Origin: an uncultured Opitutales bacterium
GTDB lineage: Bacteria; Verrucomicrobiota; Verrucomicrobiia; Opitutales; UBA953
Length of the DNA: 64,000 nt
Reading direction: 5' to 3'
Assembly: GCA_934675585.1 (NCBI GenBank)
Contig: CAKUQY010000001.1
Coordinates: 1 to 64,000, forward strand
Within the stretch, counting starts at the first letter, position 1. Each line of letters begins with the position of its first letter. The notes beneath the pieces are model-generated. The model was not told the DNA's origin. It worked only from the letters and a program-made list of their open reading frames with translations, and ran no database searches. Below, piece after piece: positions 38,809-47,765 of this stretch. Made by a program: the position numbers and the translations under genes.

Positions 38809-40026
38809 ATGACAAACACAACACAGATCAAAAAAACATCACTTCAACTCGCTGCGGCTTTTTTGGTTGCGGCTGCAATTAGCGTTCCCGCGACGGCGGC
38901 GCAAACTTTGAGCATTACGATTCCTGATGCTTCGACAGAAAAAGGCGCGCTTATCATTCGCAACAATCACGGCAAAGAGATTCTCTCGTTCACGCCGTCT
39001 GCCTACGCGCAAGTGCAATACATCAACGCGAGCGCCGACGGCTCGGGCAAAAATCGCAACGGTTTTGCTTTGCGCCGCACATCAATTACCTTGGCGGCAA
39101 AAATCGACCAACATTGGGACGGGCGCGTTTCGTTCGAATTTGACAGCAAAACTTCGGGCGGCATTGCCGACACGGGCTATATCGAATGCGCTTATGTTGG
39201 CTACACCAACGATTTTGGCTCGCTTAAAGTTGGCATACTCAAACCACATTTCTTGCAAGAAGAAATCACCGCCGCAATCGCATTGCCCGCTATTGAACGC
39301 TCAATCGCAACCAATTATCTCTCATCGCCAAGCGCTGAAGGGCCACGCGGACTTTCAGCGGCGCATATCGGCATTTATTGGGACGGCAATTTTGCAATCG
39401 ATTCTATCGCAAAAATTCGCTACGGCACCTCGCTCACCAACGCGGTGGGACAAGATTATGACGCGCGCTCAAACGATTTACAAATCACCGTTTACGCCGA
39501 AAGCAAATTTGATTTTGGCAAATCTGGCAAATTGACAACCGGACTTTCGGGTGTCGCAAACTACGGCGACGACGGCGCATTGCCCGGCACCCGCGCGGGA
39601 ACGGCAAGCGCACTGACCAACGCGGGAACGGTTTTTGGCATCGAGCCCTACTTGCGTTATTCAAATGGCAGACTCAACATTTTGCTCGACAGTTATTACG
39701 TCAACGGCGACGACGCGTCAAAAATTTCAGACACGTTTGCGGCAATCGGCATTGTTTCTTATCGCACGGAATTTAATTTAGAACCTGTTTTTCGTGTAGC
39801 GCGTTTGGCTGCAAAAACAAAAAATGCTGGCGTGCACTCGGGCTACCAATCTTACGTTCCCGCAAGCGACGAACACAGCAACGCGGTTACTTACTACTTG
39901 GGCGTCAATTATTATGCCAACAAACACGTAAAGTTGTCGGCTGGTTATGAATACGGACGCTACTTTGGCACGGGCGATTCTGATTCCTCGAGCGCGTTCC
40001 GCACGCAAGCCCAAGTCGCTTTTTAA
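38809..40026 (+). CDS. Outer-membrane porin (OprO/OprP-like barrel)
   Basis: 405 residues from ATG 38809; the longer frame from 38692 reads through the terminator and is not believable. Signal peptide about 1-30 (ATA-AQ). The barrel strands alternate (FALRRTSITLAAKIDQHW, YIECAYVGYTNDFGSLKVG) and the protein ends in F, as outer-membrane barrels do. Similar to phosphate-selective or general porins. Being first in an operon with MetNIQ, it may admit methionine or peptides to the periplasm. Confidence 0.75.
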   Translation: MTNTTQIKKTSLQLAAAFLVAAAISVPATAAQTLSITIPDASTEKGALIIRNNHGKEILSFTPSAYAQVQYINASADGSGKNRNGFALRRTSITLAAKIDQHWDGRVSFEFDSKTSGGIADTGYIECAYVGYTNDFGSLKVGILKPHFLQEEITAAIALPAIERSIATNYLSSPSAEGPRGLSAAHIGIYWDGNFAIDSIAKIRYGTSLTNAVGQDYDARSNDLQITVYAESKFDFGKSGKLTTGLSGVANYGDDGALPGTRAGTASALTNAGTVFGIEPYLRYSNGRLNILLDSYYVNGDDASKISDTFAAIGIVSYRTEFNLEPVFRVARLAAKTKNAGVHSGYQSYVPASDEHSNAVTYYLGVNYYANKHVKLSAGYEYGRYFGTGDSDSSSAFRTQAQVAF

Positions 40027-40065
40027 TTGTCAAAAAAATTTCTCACACTTAAATTTTTAACCACA

Positions 40066-41112
40066 ATGATTCGCCTCGAAAATCTTGTAAAAACATTTGG
40101 CACTGCGAACAAAAAAACCGTAGCGCTCAAAAATGTCAGTCTGCACGTAAAGCGCGGTGAAATTTTTGGCGTCATCGGTTTTTCGGGAGCGGGAAAATCA
40201 ACGCTCGTGCGTTGCATCAATTTGCTCGAACGCCCAGATTCGGGAAAAGTTTTTGTCGCGGGAACGGAACTCACGGCGCTTTCACCGCGGGAACTGCGCC
40301 ACGCGCGGGAACGCATCGCGATGATTTTTCAGCATTTTAACCTGTTCCCGTCGCGCACCGTTTTTGAAAATGTCGCGTTCCCGCTGCGTCATTGCGGTTT
40401 GAGCAACGCGGCGATTGAGCAAAAAGTGCGTTCCTTGCTCGAGCTTGTCGGGCTCGCCGATCGCGCCAGCGCGTTCCCGTCGCAATTGAGCGGTGGACAA
40501 AAACAACGCGTCGCCATTGCGCGCGCTTTGACAAAAAACCCGCAAGCCCTGCTTTGCGACGAAGCGACTTCGGCTCTCGACCCGCAAACCACGCGCTCAA
40601 TTCTCACATTGTTAAAAAAACTTAACACAGAATTAGGACTCACCATTATTTTGATTACGCACGAAATGAAAGTCGTCAAAGAAATCTGTTCCCGTGCGGC
40701 AGTTATGGAAGGCGGAAAAATCGTCGAAGAAAACGACGTTTTCTCAATTTTTGCTGCGCCACAAAGCCCAATAACCAAGCGCTTTACAGAATCGGCATCG
40801 ACACTTTCAAAAATTTACGAACTCATTCGCGGGAACGCCGATGTCATAAAATTGCAGCCAGGACAGTGCATTGTCCGCTTGCGTTATTTAACCGCGGGAG
40901 TTTCTGAAGCGCTGGTTTCTAAACTTTCGCGCAAATTTCAAATTGATATCAATATTATTTTTGGCGACATCGAGCTCATCGGGAACGTCCCGCTTGGCGG
41001 ATTAGTCGCAATCATCAGCGGGAACGCCCAAAACATCGACCACGCGCTCGCTTACACTCGTGAAAAACAAGTCGGTGTGGAGATTATTTCAGATGCAAGA
41101 ATTCATTTATAA
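40066..41112 (+). CDS. metN: Methionine ABC transporter ATP-binding protein
   Basis: 348 residues. Walker A GFSGAGKSTL (about 38), signature LSGGQKQR (about 140), Walker B ALLCDEATSALDP, and a C-terminal NIL (ACT-like) domain (about 265-345) that in MetN binds methionine and inhibits transport. The ATG at 40066 (MIRLENL) is preferred to the upstream TTG. Overlaps metI by 20 bp. Confidence 0.93.
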   Translation: MIRLENLVKTFGTANKKTVALKNVSLHVKRGEIFGVIGFSGAGKSTLVRCINLLERPDSGKVFVAGTELTALSPRELRHARERIAMIFQHFNLFPSRTVFENVAFPLRHCGLSNAAIEQKVRSLLELVGLADRASAFPSQLSGGQKQRVAIARALTKNPQALLCDEATSALDPQTTRSILTLLKKLNTELGLTIILITHEMKVVKEICSRAAVMEGGKIVEENDVFSIFAAPQSPITKRFTESASTLSKIYELIRGNADVIKLQPGQCIVRLRYLTAGVSEALVSKLSRKFQIDINIIFGDIELIGNVPLGGLVAIISGNAQNIDHALAYTREKQVGVEIISDARIHL

Positions 41113-41773
41113 AATTATTCCCAACGTGATCGACGAATACGCTCGATTTTTTCAAAGCATTTTAGACACCTTGCTAATGCTTTTTGGCGCGGGAACGCTC
41201 GCGTTTGTGCTGGGTTTGTCGCTTGGCGTTGGGCTCGTCGTCACTCAACGCGGTGGCATTTGCGAAAACAAAATTGTGTTTTTTATCATCGACAAAACTG
41301 TCAATTTATTTCGCTCGATTCCGTTTATCGTTTTGCTCGCTGCGTTGATTCCATTAACGCGCTTGATTGCGGGAACGGCGATTGGCGTTCAAGGCGCGAT
41401 TGTTCCCTTGGTTTTTGGTGCGACGCCATTTTTTGCCCGCCAAGTTGAAAGTGCGCTTGCGAGCGTTCCCGCAGGTTTAATCGAAGCTGCGCAATCAATG
41501 GGCATTTCGCCGACAGGCATTATTTTTCGCGTTTATTTGCGCGAATCAATCGCGTCTATCGCCCGCGCGACAACGATCACGCTTATTAGTTTGCTTGGTT
41601 TAACCGCGATGGCGGGAGCGGTCGGCGCTGGCGGCTTAGGAGATTTTGCCGTGCAATTTGGCTACCAACGCAATCACATCGACGCCACTTATGTTTCTGT
41701 TTTCACGCTGCTGATTATCGTCGGCATCATTCAATCACTCGGCGCATACATCGCCAAAAAAACAACACATTAA
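41093..41773 (+). CDS. metI: Methionine ABC transporter permease
   Basis: 226 residues with five membrane helices and the EAA loop (EAAQSMGISPTGIIFRVYL, about 145-163) that contacts MetN. The start at 41093 (MQEFIYKI) lies inside metN, so translation is probably coupled. The D-methionine/L-methionine specificity follows from the MetN and MetQ neighbours. Confidence 0.92.
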   Translation: MQEFIYKIIPNVIDEYARFFQSILDTLLMLFGAGTLAFVLGLSLGVGLVVTQRGGICENKIVFFIIDKTVNLFRSIPFIVLLAALIPLTRLIAGTAIGVQGAIVPLVFGATPFFARQVESALASVPAGLIEAAQSMGISPTGIIFRVYLRESIASIARATTITLISLLGLTAMAGAVGAGGLGDFAVQFGYQRNHIDATYVSVFTLLIIVGIIQSLGAYIAKKTTH

Positions 41774-41777
41774 ATTT

Positions 41778-42764
41778 ATGAACACTACAAACATTACAAT
41801 TCCAACAGGAAAAATTTTCATCGTCGGCGCAGGTCACGTCGGCTCTCACGCCGCTTACGCGCTTGCCGCAGAAGGGCTTGTCGGCGAAATCGCGCTCTAC
41901 GACATCGACCACGCCAAAGCCAACGCGCAAGCCGAAGACATCGCGGACGCCGTAACTTATTTGCGTTCCCGCACAAAAATTGTCGCCGCCGAAAATTTTT
42001 CAACCGCAAAAAATGCCGACGTGCTCGTTGTCGCTGCGGGACCGCTTCCCGATATTTCTGCTGGTGAAACCGACCGTGCGCAAAGTCTCAACCGCACGCT
42101 TGCAGTGTTTGACGACATTTTGCCGCAAATTAAAAATTCGGGTTTTGACGGCATCATTTTGAATATTTCAAATCCCGCCGATGTCATCACGCAATATTTG
42201 CAAGTGAAATTAAATTGGGCTCCCGCGAAAATTTTTTCAACGAGCACCACGCTTGACTCTGCGCGTTTGCGTCGCATTCTTGCGGGAACGCTTGGCGTTG
42301 CCCAGCAATCAGTTTCGGCGTTGATACTTGGCGAGCACGGCGAAGCGCAATTTCCCGCATGGTCGCAAACCAGCATTGGAGGCGAGCCGCTTTATCATTT
42401 TCTTAAACGCAATGCGGCACGGCTCGGGAACGTCGATTTAGACGCGATCGCCGAACGTTCCCGCGGCACAGGTTGGCGCATTCTTGGCGGCAAAGGTTCA
42501 ACCGAATTTGGCATTGGCATTAGCATTGTCGAAGTTTTGCGCGCGGTTTTTCGCGATGAAAAACGCGTGTTGCCAATTTCGGTTTTGCTCGAAGGTCAAT
42601 ACGGCCAACGCGATGTTTTTGCGAGCGTTCCCGCAATTGTCGGCGGGAACGGCATTGAGGCGATTTTAGAATTGCCACTCAACAAAAGCGAACTTGATTT
42701 GCTCGCAATCGCTTGCGACAAAATTCGCAATTTCGTTCAAAAAAGTTTAACTCACAAACAATAA
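41778..42764 (+). CDS. L-2-hydroxyacid dehydrogenase of the lactate/malate dehydrogenase family
   Basis: 328 residues. The Rossmann start is FIVGAGHVGSHAAYAL. The substrate loop reads AAGPLPDISAGETDRA, which has neither the Gln of typical lactate nor the Arg of typical malate dehydrogenase at the usual place, so the substrate is open. The catalytic histidine is in LILGEHGEAQF, and NPADVITQYL is conserved. Its position between metI and metQ and beside an aminotransferase suggests it reduces a 2-oxoacid such as 4-methylthio-2-oxobutanoate made from methionine, disposing of NADH. That is inference. Confidence 0.8.
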   Translation: MNTTNITIPTGKIFIVGAGHVGSHAAYALAAEGLVGEIALYDIDHAKANAQAEDIADAVTYLRSRTKIVAAENFSTAKNADVLVVAAGPLPDISAGETDRAQSLNRTLAVFDDILPQIKNSGFDGIILNISNPADVITQYLQVKLNWAPAKIFSTSTTLDSARLRRILAGTLGVAQQSVSALILGEHGEAQFPAWSQTSIGGEPLYHFLKRNAARLGNVDLDAIAERSRGTGWRILGGKGSTEFGIGISIVEVLRAVFRDEKRVLPISVLLEGQYGQRDVFASVPAIVGGNGIEAILELPLNKSELDLLAIACDKIRNFVQKSLTHKQ

Positions 42765-42783
42765 CAAACAAATCAATAAAACC

Positions 42784-43653
42784 ATGAAAACACTCAAAAC
42801 TATTCTTGTTTCAATTTTAACCGCCAGCGCGGCGCTATTTTTTGCGGCGTGCGGCAAAGAAGAAAGCGTTCCCGCGGGAGCGACGCTCGTTAAAATCGGC
42901 GTTGTCGGCGAAGCCAATCAAATGTGGCAACCTGTCATCGAGGCAGCCGCCAAAGAAAATATCATCATTCGTTTGGTAAAATTTTCCGACTACTCGATTC
43001 CAAACCGCGCATTAAACGACGGCGATGTCGACCTGAACGCATTTCAACACCACTCGTTTTTTGAAAAAGATAAAAAAAATCGCGACTTCGACCTCGTCGC
43101 AATCGGCGATACTTTTATCTCAACAATGAACATTTATTCTAACAAAATTAAATCCATCGCAGAGCTTAAAGACGGCGACAAAATCGCGATTCCAAACGAC
43201 GCCACCAACGGCGGACGCGCGCTCAAAGTCTTGCAATCGGCGGGAATCATCGACATTCGTCCCGAAGCCGGCGACACGCCCGAAGTGCGCGACATTACGG
43301 TCTATCTCAAAAAAGTAAAATTGATTGAAACCGATGCCGCCAATATTCCTGGCATCTTGCCCGATGTCGCCGCCGGAATCATCAATTGCAATTACGCGCT
43401 CGATTTTGGATTCAATCCCGACGAAGACGCAATTTTCAAAGAACAAGCTTCTGCCCATTCTACAAATTCGTTTTTTAACCTAATCGCCGCGCGTTCCCGC
43501 GACAAAAATAATCCAACTTTCGCGCGCATCGTCGAGCTCTACCAAACAATCCCCGGCGTTCCCGCAAGCTACAAACACGATTTCAAAGGCGCATACGTTC
43601 CCGCGTGGACCGCAACTCCCGCTAAATCGCCTTCCCAAAATCAACAAAAATAA
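42784..43653 (+). CDS. metQ: Methionine-binding lipoprotein
   Basis: 289 residues of the NlpA/MetQ family. Signal peptide with lipobox LFFAAC (Cys about 23). VKIGVVGEANQMWQPVIEAA is the N-terminal strand and helix, and DVDLNAFQHHSFF is the conserved substrate segment. Tail is Pro/Ser/Gln-rich. Captures methionine in the periplasm for MetNI. Confidence 0.92.
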   Translation: MKTLKTILVSILTASAALFFAACGKEESVPAGATLVKIGVVGEANQMWQPVIEAAAKENIIIRLVKFSDYSIPNRALNDGDVDLNAFQHHSFFEKDKKNRDFDLVAIGDTFISTMNIYSNKIKSIAELKDGDKIAIPNDATNGGRALKVLQSAGIIDIRPEAGDTPEVRDITVYLKKVKLIETDAANIPGILPDVAAGIINCNYALDFGFNPDEDAIFKEQASAHSTNSFFNLIAARSRDKNNPTFARIVELYQTIPGVPASYKHDFKGAYVPAWTATPAKSPSQNQQK

Positions 43654-43657
43654 AATT

Positions 43658-44821
43658 ATGAAAACGCTTTCTAATCGCAGCGCAGTTTTTACAGATTCCA
43701 TCATTCGCCGCATGACGCGCATTTCGCAACGCTACGACGCTGTCAATTTGTCGCAAGGTTTTCCCGACTTTGACCCGCCGCAAGCTGTGCTCGAACGCCT
43801 CGCGCAAGTCGCTTTCGAAGGTCCACACCAATATTCTCTTACTTGGGGCGCAAAAAATTGTCGCGACGCACTCGCCAAAAAATTTGAACATTTCGCGGGA
43901 ACGCCCATCGACCCCGAAAGCGAAATCGTCATTACTTGCGGCGGCACCGAAGCCATGATGTCTGCCGTGCTCACCATCGCAAATCCCAAAGACAAAATCG
44001 CCATTTTCTCACCGTTTTACGAAAACTACGGCGCAGACGCGATTCTCTCTGGAGCCGAGCCCATCTACATTCCATTGCGCCCGCCAAACTATGATTTTGT
44101 CGCCAACGATTTAGAAAACGCATTCCGCGCTGGCGCAAAAGCGCTCATTTTGTGCAATCCATCCAACCCTTGTGGCAAAGTTTTTACACGCGAAGAATTG
44201 CTCGCAATCCTCGCACTCGCCCAAAAATACGATGCTTGGATTATCACCGACGAAGTTTACGAACACATCGTTTACGCGCCGTTTGAACATATTTATTTTT
44301 CAACATTGCCTGGCGCGCGGGAACGCACCATCATTTGCGGCTCGCTCTCAAAAACTTATTCCATCACCGGCTGGCGATTGGGCTATGTCATCGCTCCCGC
44401 AAACATCATCGACCGCGCTAAAAAAGTTCACGACTTTTTAACCGTCGGCGCCGCCGCGCCACTACAAGAAGCCATCGTTCCCGCACTCAAATTCGGCGAT
44501 GAATATTATCGAGATTTGCAAAACAAATACACGCAAAAACGAGAATTATTTTTAAACGGACTCGACGCTATCGGCCTCACACACAACACCCCGCAAGGCG
44601 CGTATTATGTCATGGTGGACATTTCAAAATTTGGATTTGCGAGCGACCTCGAATTTTGCGAAACGCTCGCGCGCGAAGTCAAAGTCGGTGCCGTTCCTGG
44701 CTCAAGTTTCTTCCACGAAAACGAACAACGCTACATTCGTTTTCATTTTGCCAAAAAAGAAGAAACGCTCCGAGCCGCCCTCGCCAACCTCGCAACCATT
44801 CACGAAAGAATTAAACACTAA
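43658..44821 (+). CDS. Class I aminotransferase (methionine/aromatic type)
   Basis: 387 residues. The start region VNLSQGFPDFDPP and the PLP lysine in GSLSKTYSITGWRLGY match methionine:2-oxoacid aminotransferase (YbdL) and kynurenine aminotransferase relatives. NPSNPCGKVF binds the cofactor ring region. Four bp after metQ and last in the operon, so a role in deaminating imported methionine is likely. Confidence 0.85.
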   Translation: MKTLSNRSAVFTDSIIRRMTRISQRYDAVNLSQGFPDFDPPQAVLERLAQVAFEGPHQYSLTWGAKNCRDALAKKFEHFAGTPIDPESEIVITCGGTEAMMSAVLTIANPKDKIAIFSPFYENYGADAILSGAEPIYIPLRPPNYDFVANDLENAFRAGAKALILCNPSNPCGKVFTREELLAILALAQKYDAWIITDEVYEHIVYAPFEHIYFSTLPGARERTIICGSLSKTYSITGWRLGYVIAPANIIDRAKKVHDFLTVGAAAPLQEAIVPALKFGDEYYRDLQNKYTQKRELFLNGLDAIGLTHNTPQGAYYVMVDISKFGFASDLEFCETLAREVKVGAVPGSSFFHENEQRYIRFHFAKKEETLRAALANLATIHERIKH

Positions 44822-44885
44822 CGCGGGAACGCAAAAAATTAACCACAAAGAAATCGAAGAAAATAAAATTTGATTACACTAAAAA

Positions 44886-44928
44886 CGCGTTCCCGCGAGA
44901 ATCTCCCACGGGAACGCAATTTTTTTTG
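44886..44928. terminator. Bidirectional terminator built from an inverted iterated motif pair
   Basis: GCGTTCCCG and CGGGAACGC (about 44887-44917) form the stem, with A run before and T run after. Separates the convergent methionine operon and surface-decoration island. The same sequence recurs at 47714-47755. Confidence 0.85.
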
Positions 44929-44940
44929 TAATTATGAAAA

Positions 44941-45738
44941 CTAATCTTTCCAATATGCAACAATATCATGATGACCAACGCGCTCTTCTTCTGGCGGCAA
45001 TTTCATATAATCACCATAAATACTTTTTAAATAAGCATTATAATTTTTAATCGTTTTAAATTTTCGTCCTTCAAAATCAAGATCAATATATTCATCAAAA
45101 ACATTTGCATCAAGAATTTCTCGTGCATCATAACCAAAAACTAAAACACCACGAAAAACTGGAGATTTCTCATGAAATCGTGCGCAATATTTATTAATTA
45201 TTGCAGAAATAGTGTGCGCGGAAAATGGAGCCGAAAGAAATCGAATTGCAAGAACCGCGGCTTGCTTTACAATTGAATATTTTTTACTAAACAACGGAAT
45301 TGATTTGTACGTCGCAAAGCGAAATAAAAATTTTCTAAACGCCAATGTACTTTTTGTAGCCCAACCATTGTTTGGAAAATCATCAACAGGAAAAACATCA
45401 ACATAAACACTTTCGTGAGTAACGCCATTTTCAATAACAAGCGTCTTGTCGTTGTAGACTTTTGCGAATGTGTTCAAATATCCTTTATCATTTTTATAAT
45501 TATGGACAGAATAACCATTCATTTTAAAAGTGCTAACAAAACGCTCATAATCTGAACGCAACATCATAATATCAATATCATCATCCCAAGGAATAAAGCC
45601 CTTGTGGCGAATCGCGCCAATTAATGTACCGCCACAAAGAGAGTAGCGAATATTGTTTTTCTCACAAAAATCATGAACCTGTTGAAGAATATCAAGTTCA
45701 ATATTTTTGATTTCATTTAAATCTGTAATTTCTTTCAT
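44941..45738 (-). CDS. LicD family phosphotransferase
   Basis: 265 residues. LicD proteins transfer phosphocholine or another phospho-alcohol from a CDP donor to cell-surface glycans. The family features are LCGGTLIGAIRHKGFIPWDD followed by DIDIMM (about 37-62). Ends with VAYWKD. Its last ~25 bp and the flank are duplicated at the end of the other licD gene (47766-48560). It has no copy of the iterated motif and is A+T-rich, unlike the rest of the window, so it was probably acquired recently. Confidence 0.88.
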   Translation of the reverse strand: MKEITDLNEIKNIELDILQQVHDFCEKNNIRYSLCGGTLIGAIRHKGFIPWDDDIDIMMLRSDYERFVSTFKMNGYSVHNYKNDKGYLNTFAKVYNDKTLVIENGVTHESVYVDVFPVDDFPNNGWATKSTLAFRKFLFRFATYKSIPLFSKKYSIVKQAAVLAIRFLSAPFSAHTISAIINKYCARFHEKSPVFRGVLVFGYDAREILDANVFDEYIDLDFEGRKFKTIKNYNAYLKSIYGDYMKLPPEEERVGHHDIVAYWKD

Positions 45739-45740
45739 AG

Positions 45741-46781
45741 TTATTTATTTTTCAAAATTTCAATTGTTTCGCCAATTGCGTCTTCAAGCGTCCATTGCGG
45801 GAACCATCCGAGAGAACGCAATTTTCTGTCGTCGAGAATTGCGTTTTGAACAACGCTCGCACCGACATTTTCAATCGTGCTTGCCGTTGCTGTCGTCAAC
45901 TGCGTTCCCGCAAATTTTGCGCAAATCCCAGCAAAATCGCGCAACTGTAAAGCATCTCCAGAAACATTATAAACGTTCCCGCTAATGCCGTTTTGAAAAA
46001 CTGCAAGTAATCCCGCCACTGTGTCGGGAACATATCCAAACGAAAATTTTTGCGTTCCCGCGGACTTCAAAGCAATATCCGTTCCCGCGACCGCATTTCT
46101 CAAAAATTGCGCCGTCGCCTTGCTGTCTTCACTTGTCATTCTTGGACCAAAAATTCGCGACGGGCGCGCCGATACAAAATCAACATTTTTCATTTGTTTT
46201 GCAATTTGGAAAAGACATTCAGAAAGACGCTTGGCTTCGTTATAACACGCGCGAACCGTGTTGCAATCAAGATAACCGCAATCTTGTTCCGAAAACATTT
46301 CCTTCCCCAAGTTGTTAGTTCCATAAATTTCTCCACTCGAAAGGAAAAGTGTACGGGAACGCGGATTTTTTTCAGCAAGCGCAATTGTATTTTTTGTTCC
46401 TGTTAAAATCGTCTCAATCGTTCCCGCGGGATCGCTTCCATAGGCGACAGAATGAGAATTTGAAGCGCCGCAAACAATAAAATCAACGGGAAGATTAATT
46501 TTAAATTCTTCACGAACATCTTGTTCAATAAATTTTAAATTCGCGTTCCCGCAATGCTGCGGAAAGCGTTCCCGCAGCCGTTTTTCATTACGCGTAAGCG
46601 CCAAAATTTCAACGCCGACATTCGCGGACAAAAGCGCATCGATTAAAACCGTGCCAATTAAACCTGTTGCGCCTGTAATAAAAAACCGCTTATCGCGAAA
46701 TTTTTCAAAATCGAGAAATTTCACCGACAGCATTTTCTCAATCGAACGCTTGTAAAGAGGATGAGAAACAATTGTATTCAT
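45741..46781 (-). CDS. NAD-dependent epimerase/dehydratase (extended SDR)
   Basis: 346 residues. The nucleotide-binding loop is TGATGLIGTVLIDALL (about 37), and the catalytic YNEAK follows at about 180 in an Asn-x-Val-Arg context. Acts on a nucleotide-activated sugar or sugar alcohol for the surface glycan. Overlaps the cytidylyltransferase gene upstream by 4 bp and adjoins licD1, so these three are co-transcribed. About ten iterated motif copies, so it is likely an older resident than licD1. Confidence 0.82.
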   Translation of the reverse strand: MNTIVSHPLYKRSIEKMLSVKFLDFEKFRDKRFFITGATGLIGTVLIDALLSANVGVEILALTRNEKRLRERFPQHCGNANLKFIEQDVREEFKINLPVDFIVCGASNSHSVAYGSDPAGTIETILTGTKNTIALAEKNPRSRTLFLSSGEIYGTNNLGKEMFSEQDCGYLDCNTVRACYNEAKRLSECLFQIAKQMKNVDFVSARPSRIFGPRMTSEDSKATAQFLRNAVAGTDIALKSAGTQKFSFGYVPDTVAGLLAVFQNGISGNVYNVSGDALQLRDFAGICAKFAGTQLTTATASTIENVGASVVQNAILDDRKLRSLGWFPQWTLEDAIGETIEILKNK

Positions 46782-47500
46782 TTTTTCAAAATTAAATCTT
46801 CTGGCAAAGCGATCATCGCTTTAAATAATTCAACATCTTCGATATTTGTAAGTTTTAAACCATTTTTTTCAGACCCGACAACCCAATGTTGGTCGGCATT
46901 GATGACGCATTCGCATAAATCACAGGTCGCAACGGAATCTTTCAAATCGTCTTCCGTAGCTTTTTGATAAATATCCATCAAATTCTTAAAAAGATAAGTA
47001 TGCGGTGTTTGAGTACGAATTAATTCGCTTCGTTTATATTGAATTTTTTTCACACATTCACCGTCAAGTTTCATTATTACCTCTTTACATTTTAAACCCG
47101 TAACCGCATAGCCGTATTTTTTGCACGTTTCAATATTGTCGCAAATAATTTTATCTGAAATCAACGGGCGAACACCGTCATGAACAATAATGACAGAATC
47201 ATCGGGAATGCCCGATTCTTTTAAGCCGTTTAAACCATTACAAATGGATACTGGTCCTGACGAGCCGCCTTCAAAAACCCATTTTAACTTCGAAATATTA
47301 AATTGTTTTGCATATGCTTGAAGAATAATTTCCCAACCTTTTAAACAAACAACTGCAATCGAATCGATCAAATCGTTTTGCTGAAAAGCTTTTAATGTGT
47401 AAATGATAACGGGACATTCGTTAATTGTCATAAATTGCTTGGGAACGTCTTGCCCCATACGATTTCCAACTCCTGCAGCCGTAATAAGTGCGATATTCAT
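46778..47500 (-). CDS. IspD/TarI-like cytidylyltransferase
   Basis: 240 residues. ITAAGVGNRMGQDVPKQF is the start of the IspD/TarI group, and VHDGVRPLIS is also typical. IspD makes CDP-methylerythritol; TarI-type relatives make CDP-ribitol or CDP-glycerol for glycans. The overlap with an epimerase and the adjacent LicD favours the surface-glycan role. Only one motif copy. Confidence 0.8.
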   Translation of the reverse strand: MNIALITAAGVGNRMGQDVPKQFMTINECPVIIYTLKAFQQNDLIDSIAVVCLKGWEIILQAYAKQFNISKLKWVFEGGSSGPVSICNGLNGLKESGIPDDSVIIVHDGVRPLISDKIICDNIETCKKYGYAVTGLKCKEVIMKLDGECVKKIQYKRSELIRTQTPHTYLFKNLMDIYQKATEDDLKDSVATCDLCECVINADQHWVVGSEKNGLKLTNIEDVELFKAMIALPEDLILKK

Positions 47501-47567
47501 AAATATAAAAAAGTATTAATTTATTTCAACTTCTCCAATTGACAAATAAACCAATGGGTGCTTCTTT

Positions 47568-47735
47568 TCTCATAAAAATTATAATAAACTCAAAAAAAAA
47601 CTCGCAAGAGTTTTTTTATAAAAAAGACACAAAACTCTCGCGGGAACGGGAATTTGCGAGAATGAGCAAACAAAAAAGCGGCGCATGTAGATGCGTCGCT
47701 TTTTGAAAAACTGCGTTCCCGTGAGAATCTCCCAC
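47568..47735. repeat. Repeat unit of the surface-decoration island, copy 1
   Basis: About 165 bp nearly identical to 50608-50775, and it leads into a shared terminator. Contains, on the minus strand, a terminator hairpin (AAAGCGACGCAT/ATGCGCCGCTTT), then TTGCGA and TATAAT-like boxes 18 bp apart around a run of nine T (47578-47607). Placed directly upstream of the IspD-like gene. Confidence 0.8.
47578..47607 (-). promoter_or_regulatory. Possible promoter with poly-T spacer, IspD-like operon
   Basis: On the minus strand TTGCGA and TATAAT are 18 bp apart with nine T between. The segment AAAAAAACTC-TTGC-GAGTTTTTTT can alternatively fold as a terminator, so the call is weaker than for the PEP-CTERM promoters. 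Confidence 0.35.
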
Positions 47736-47755
47736 GGGAACGCAATTTTTTTGTA
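47714..47755. terminator. Terminator after licD2
   Basis: Same inverted iterated motif pair as 44886-44928 (GCGTTCCCG/CGGGAACGC), with T and A runs. Confidence 0.85.
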
Positions 47756-47765
47756 ATTATGAAAA

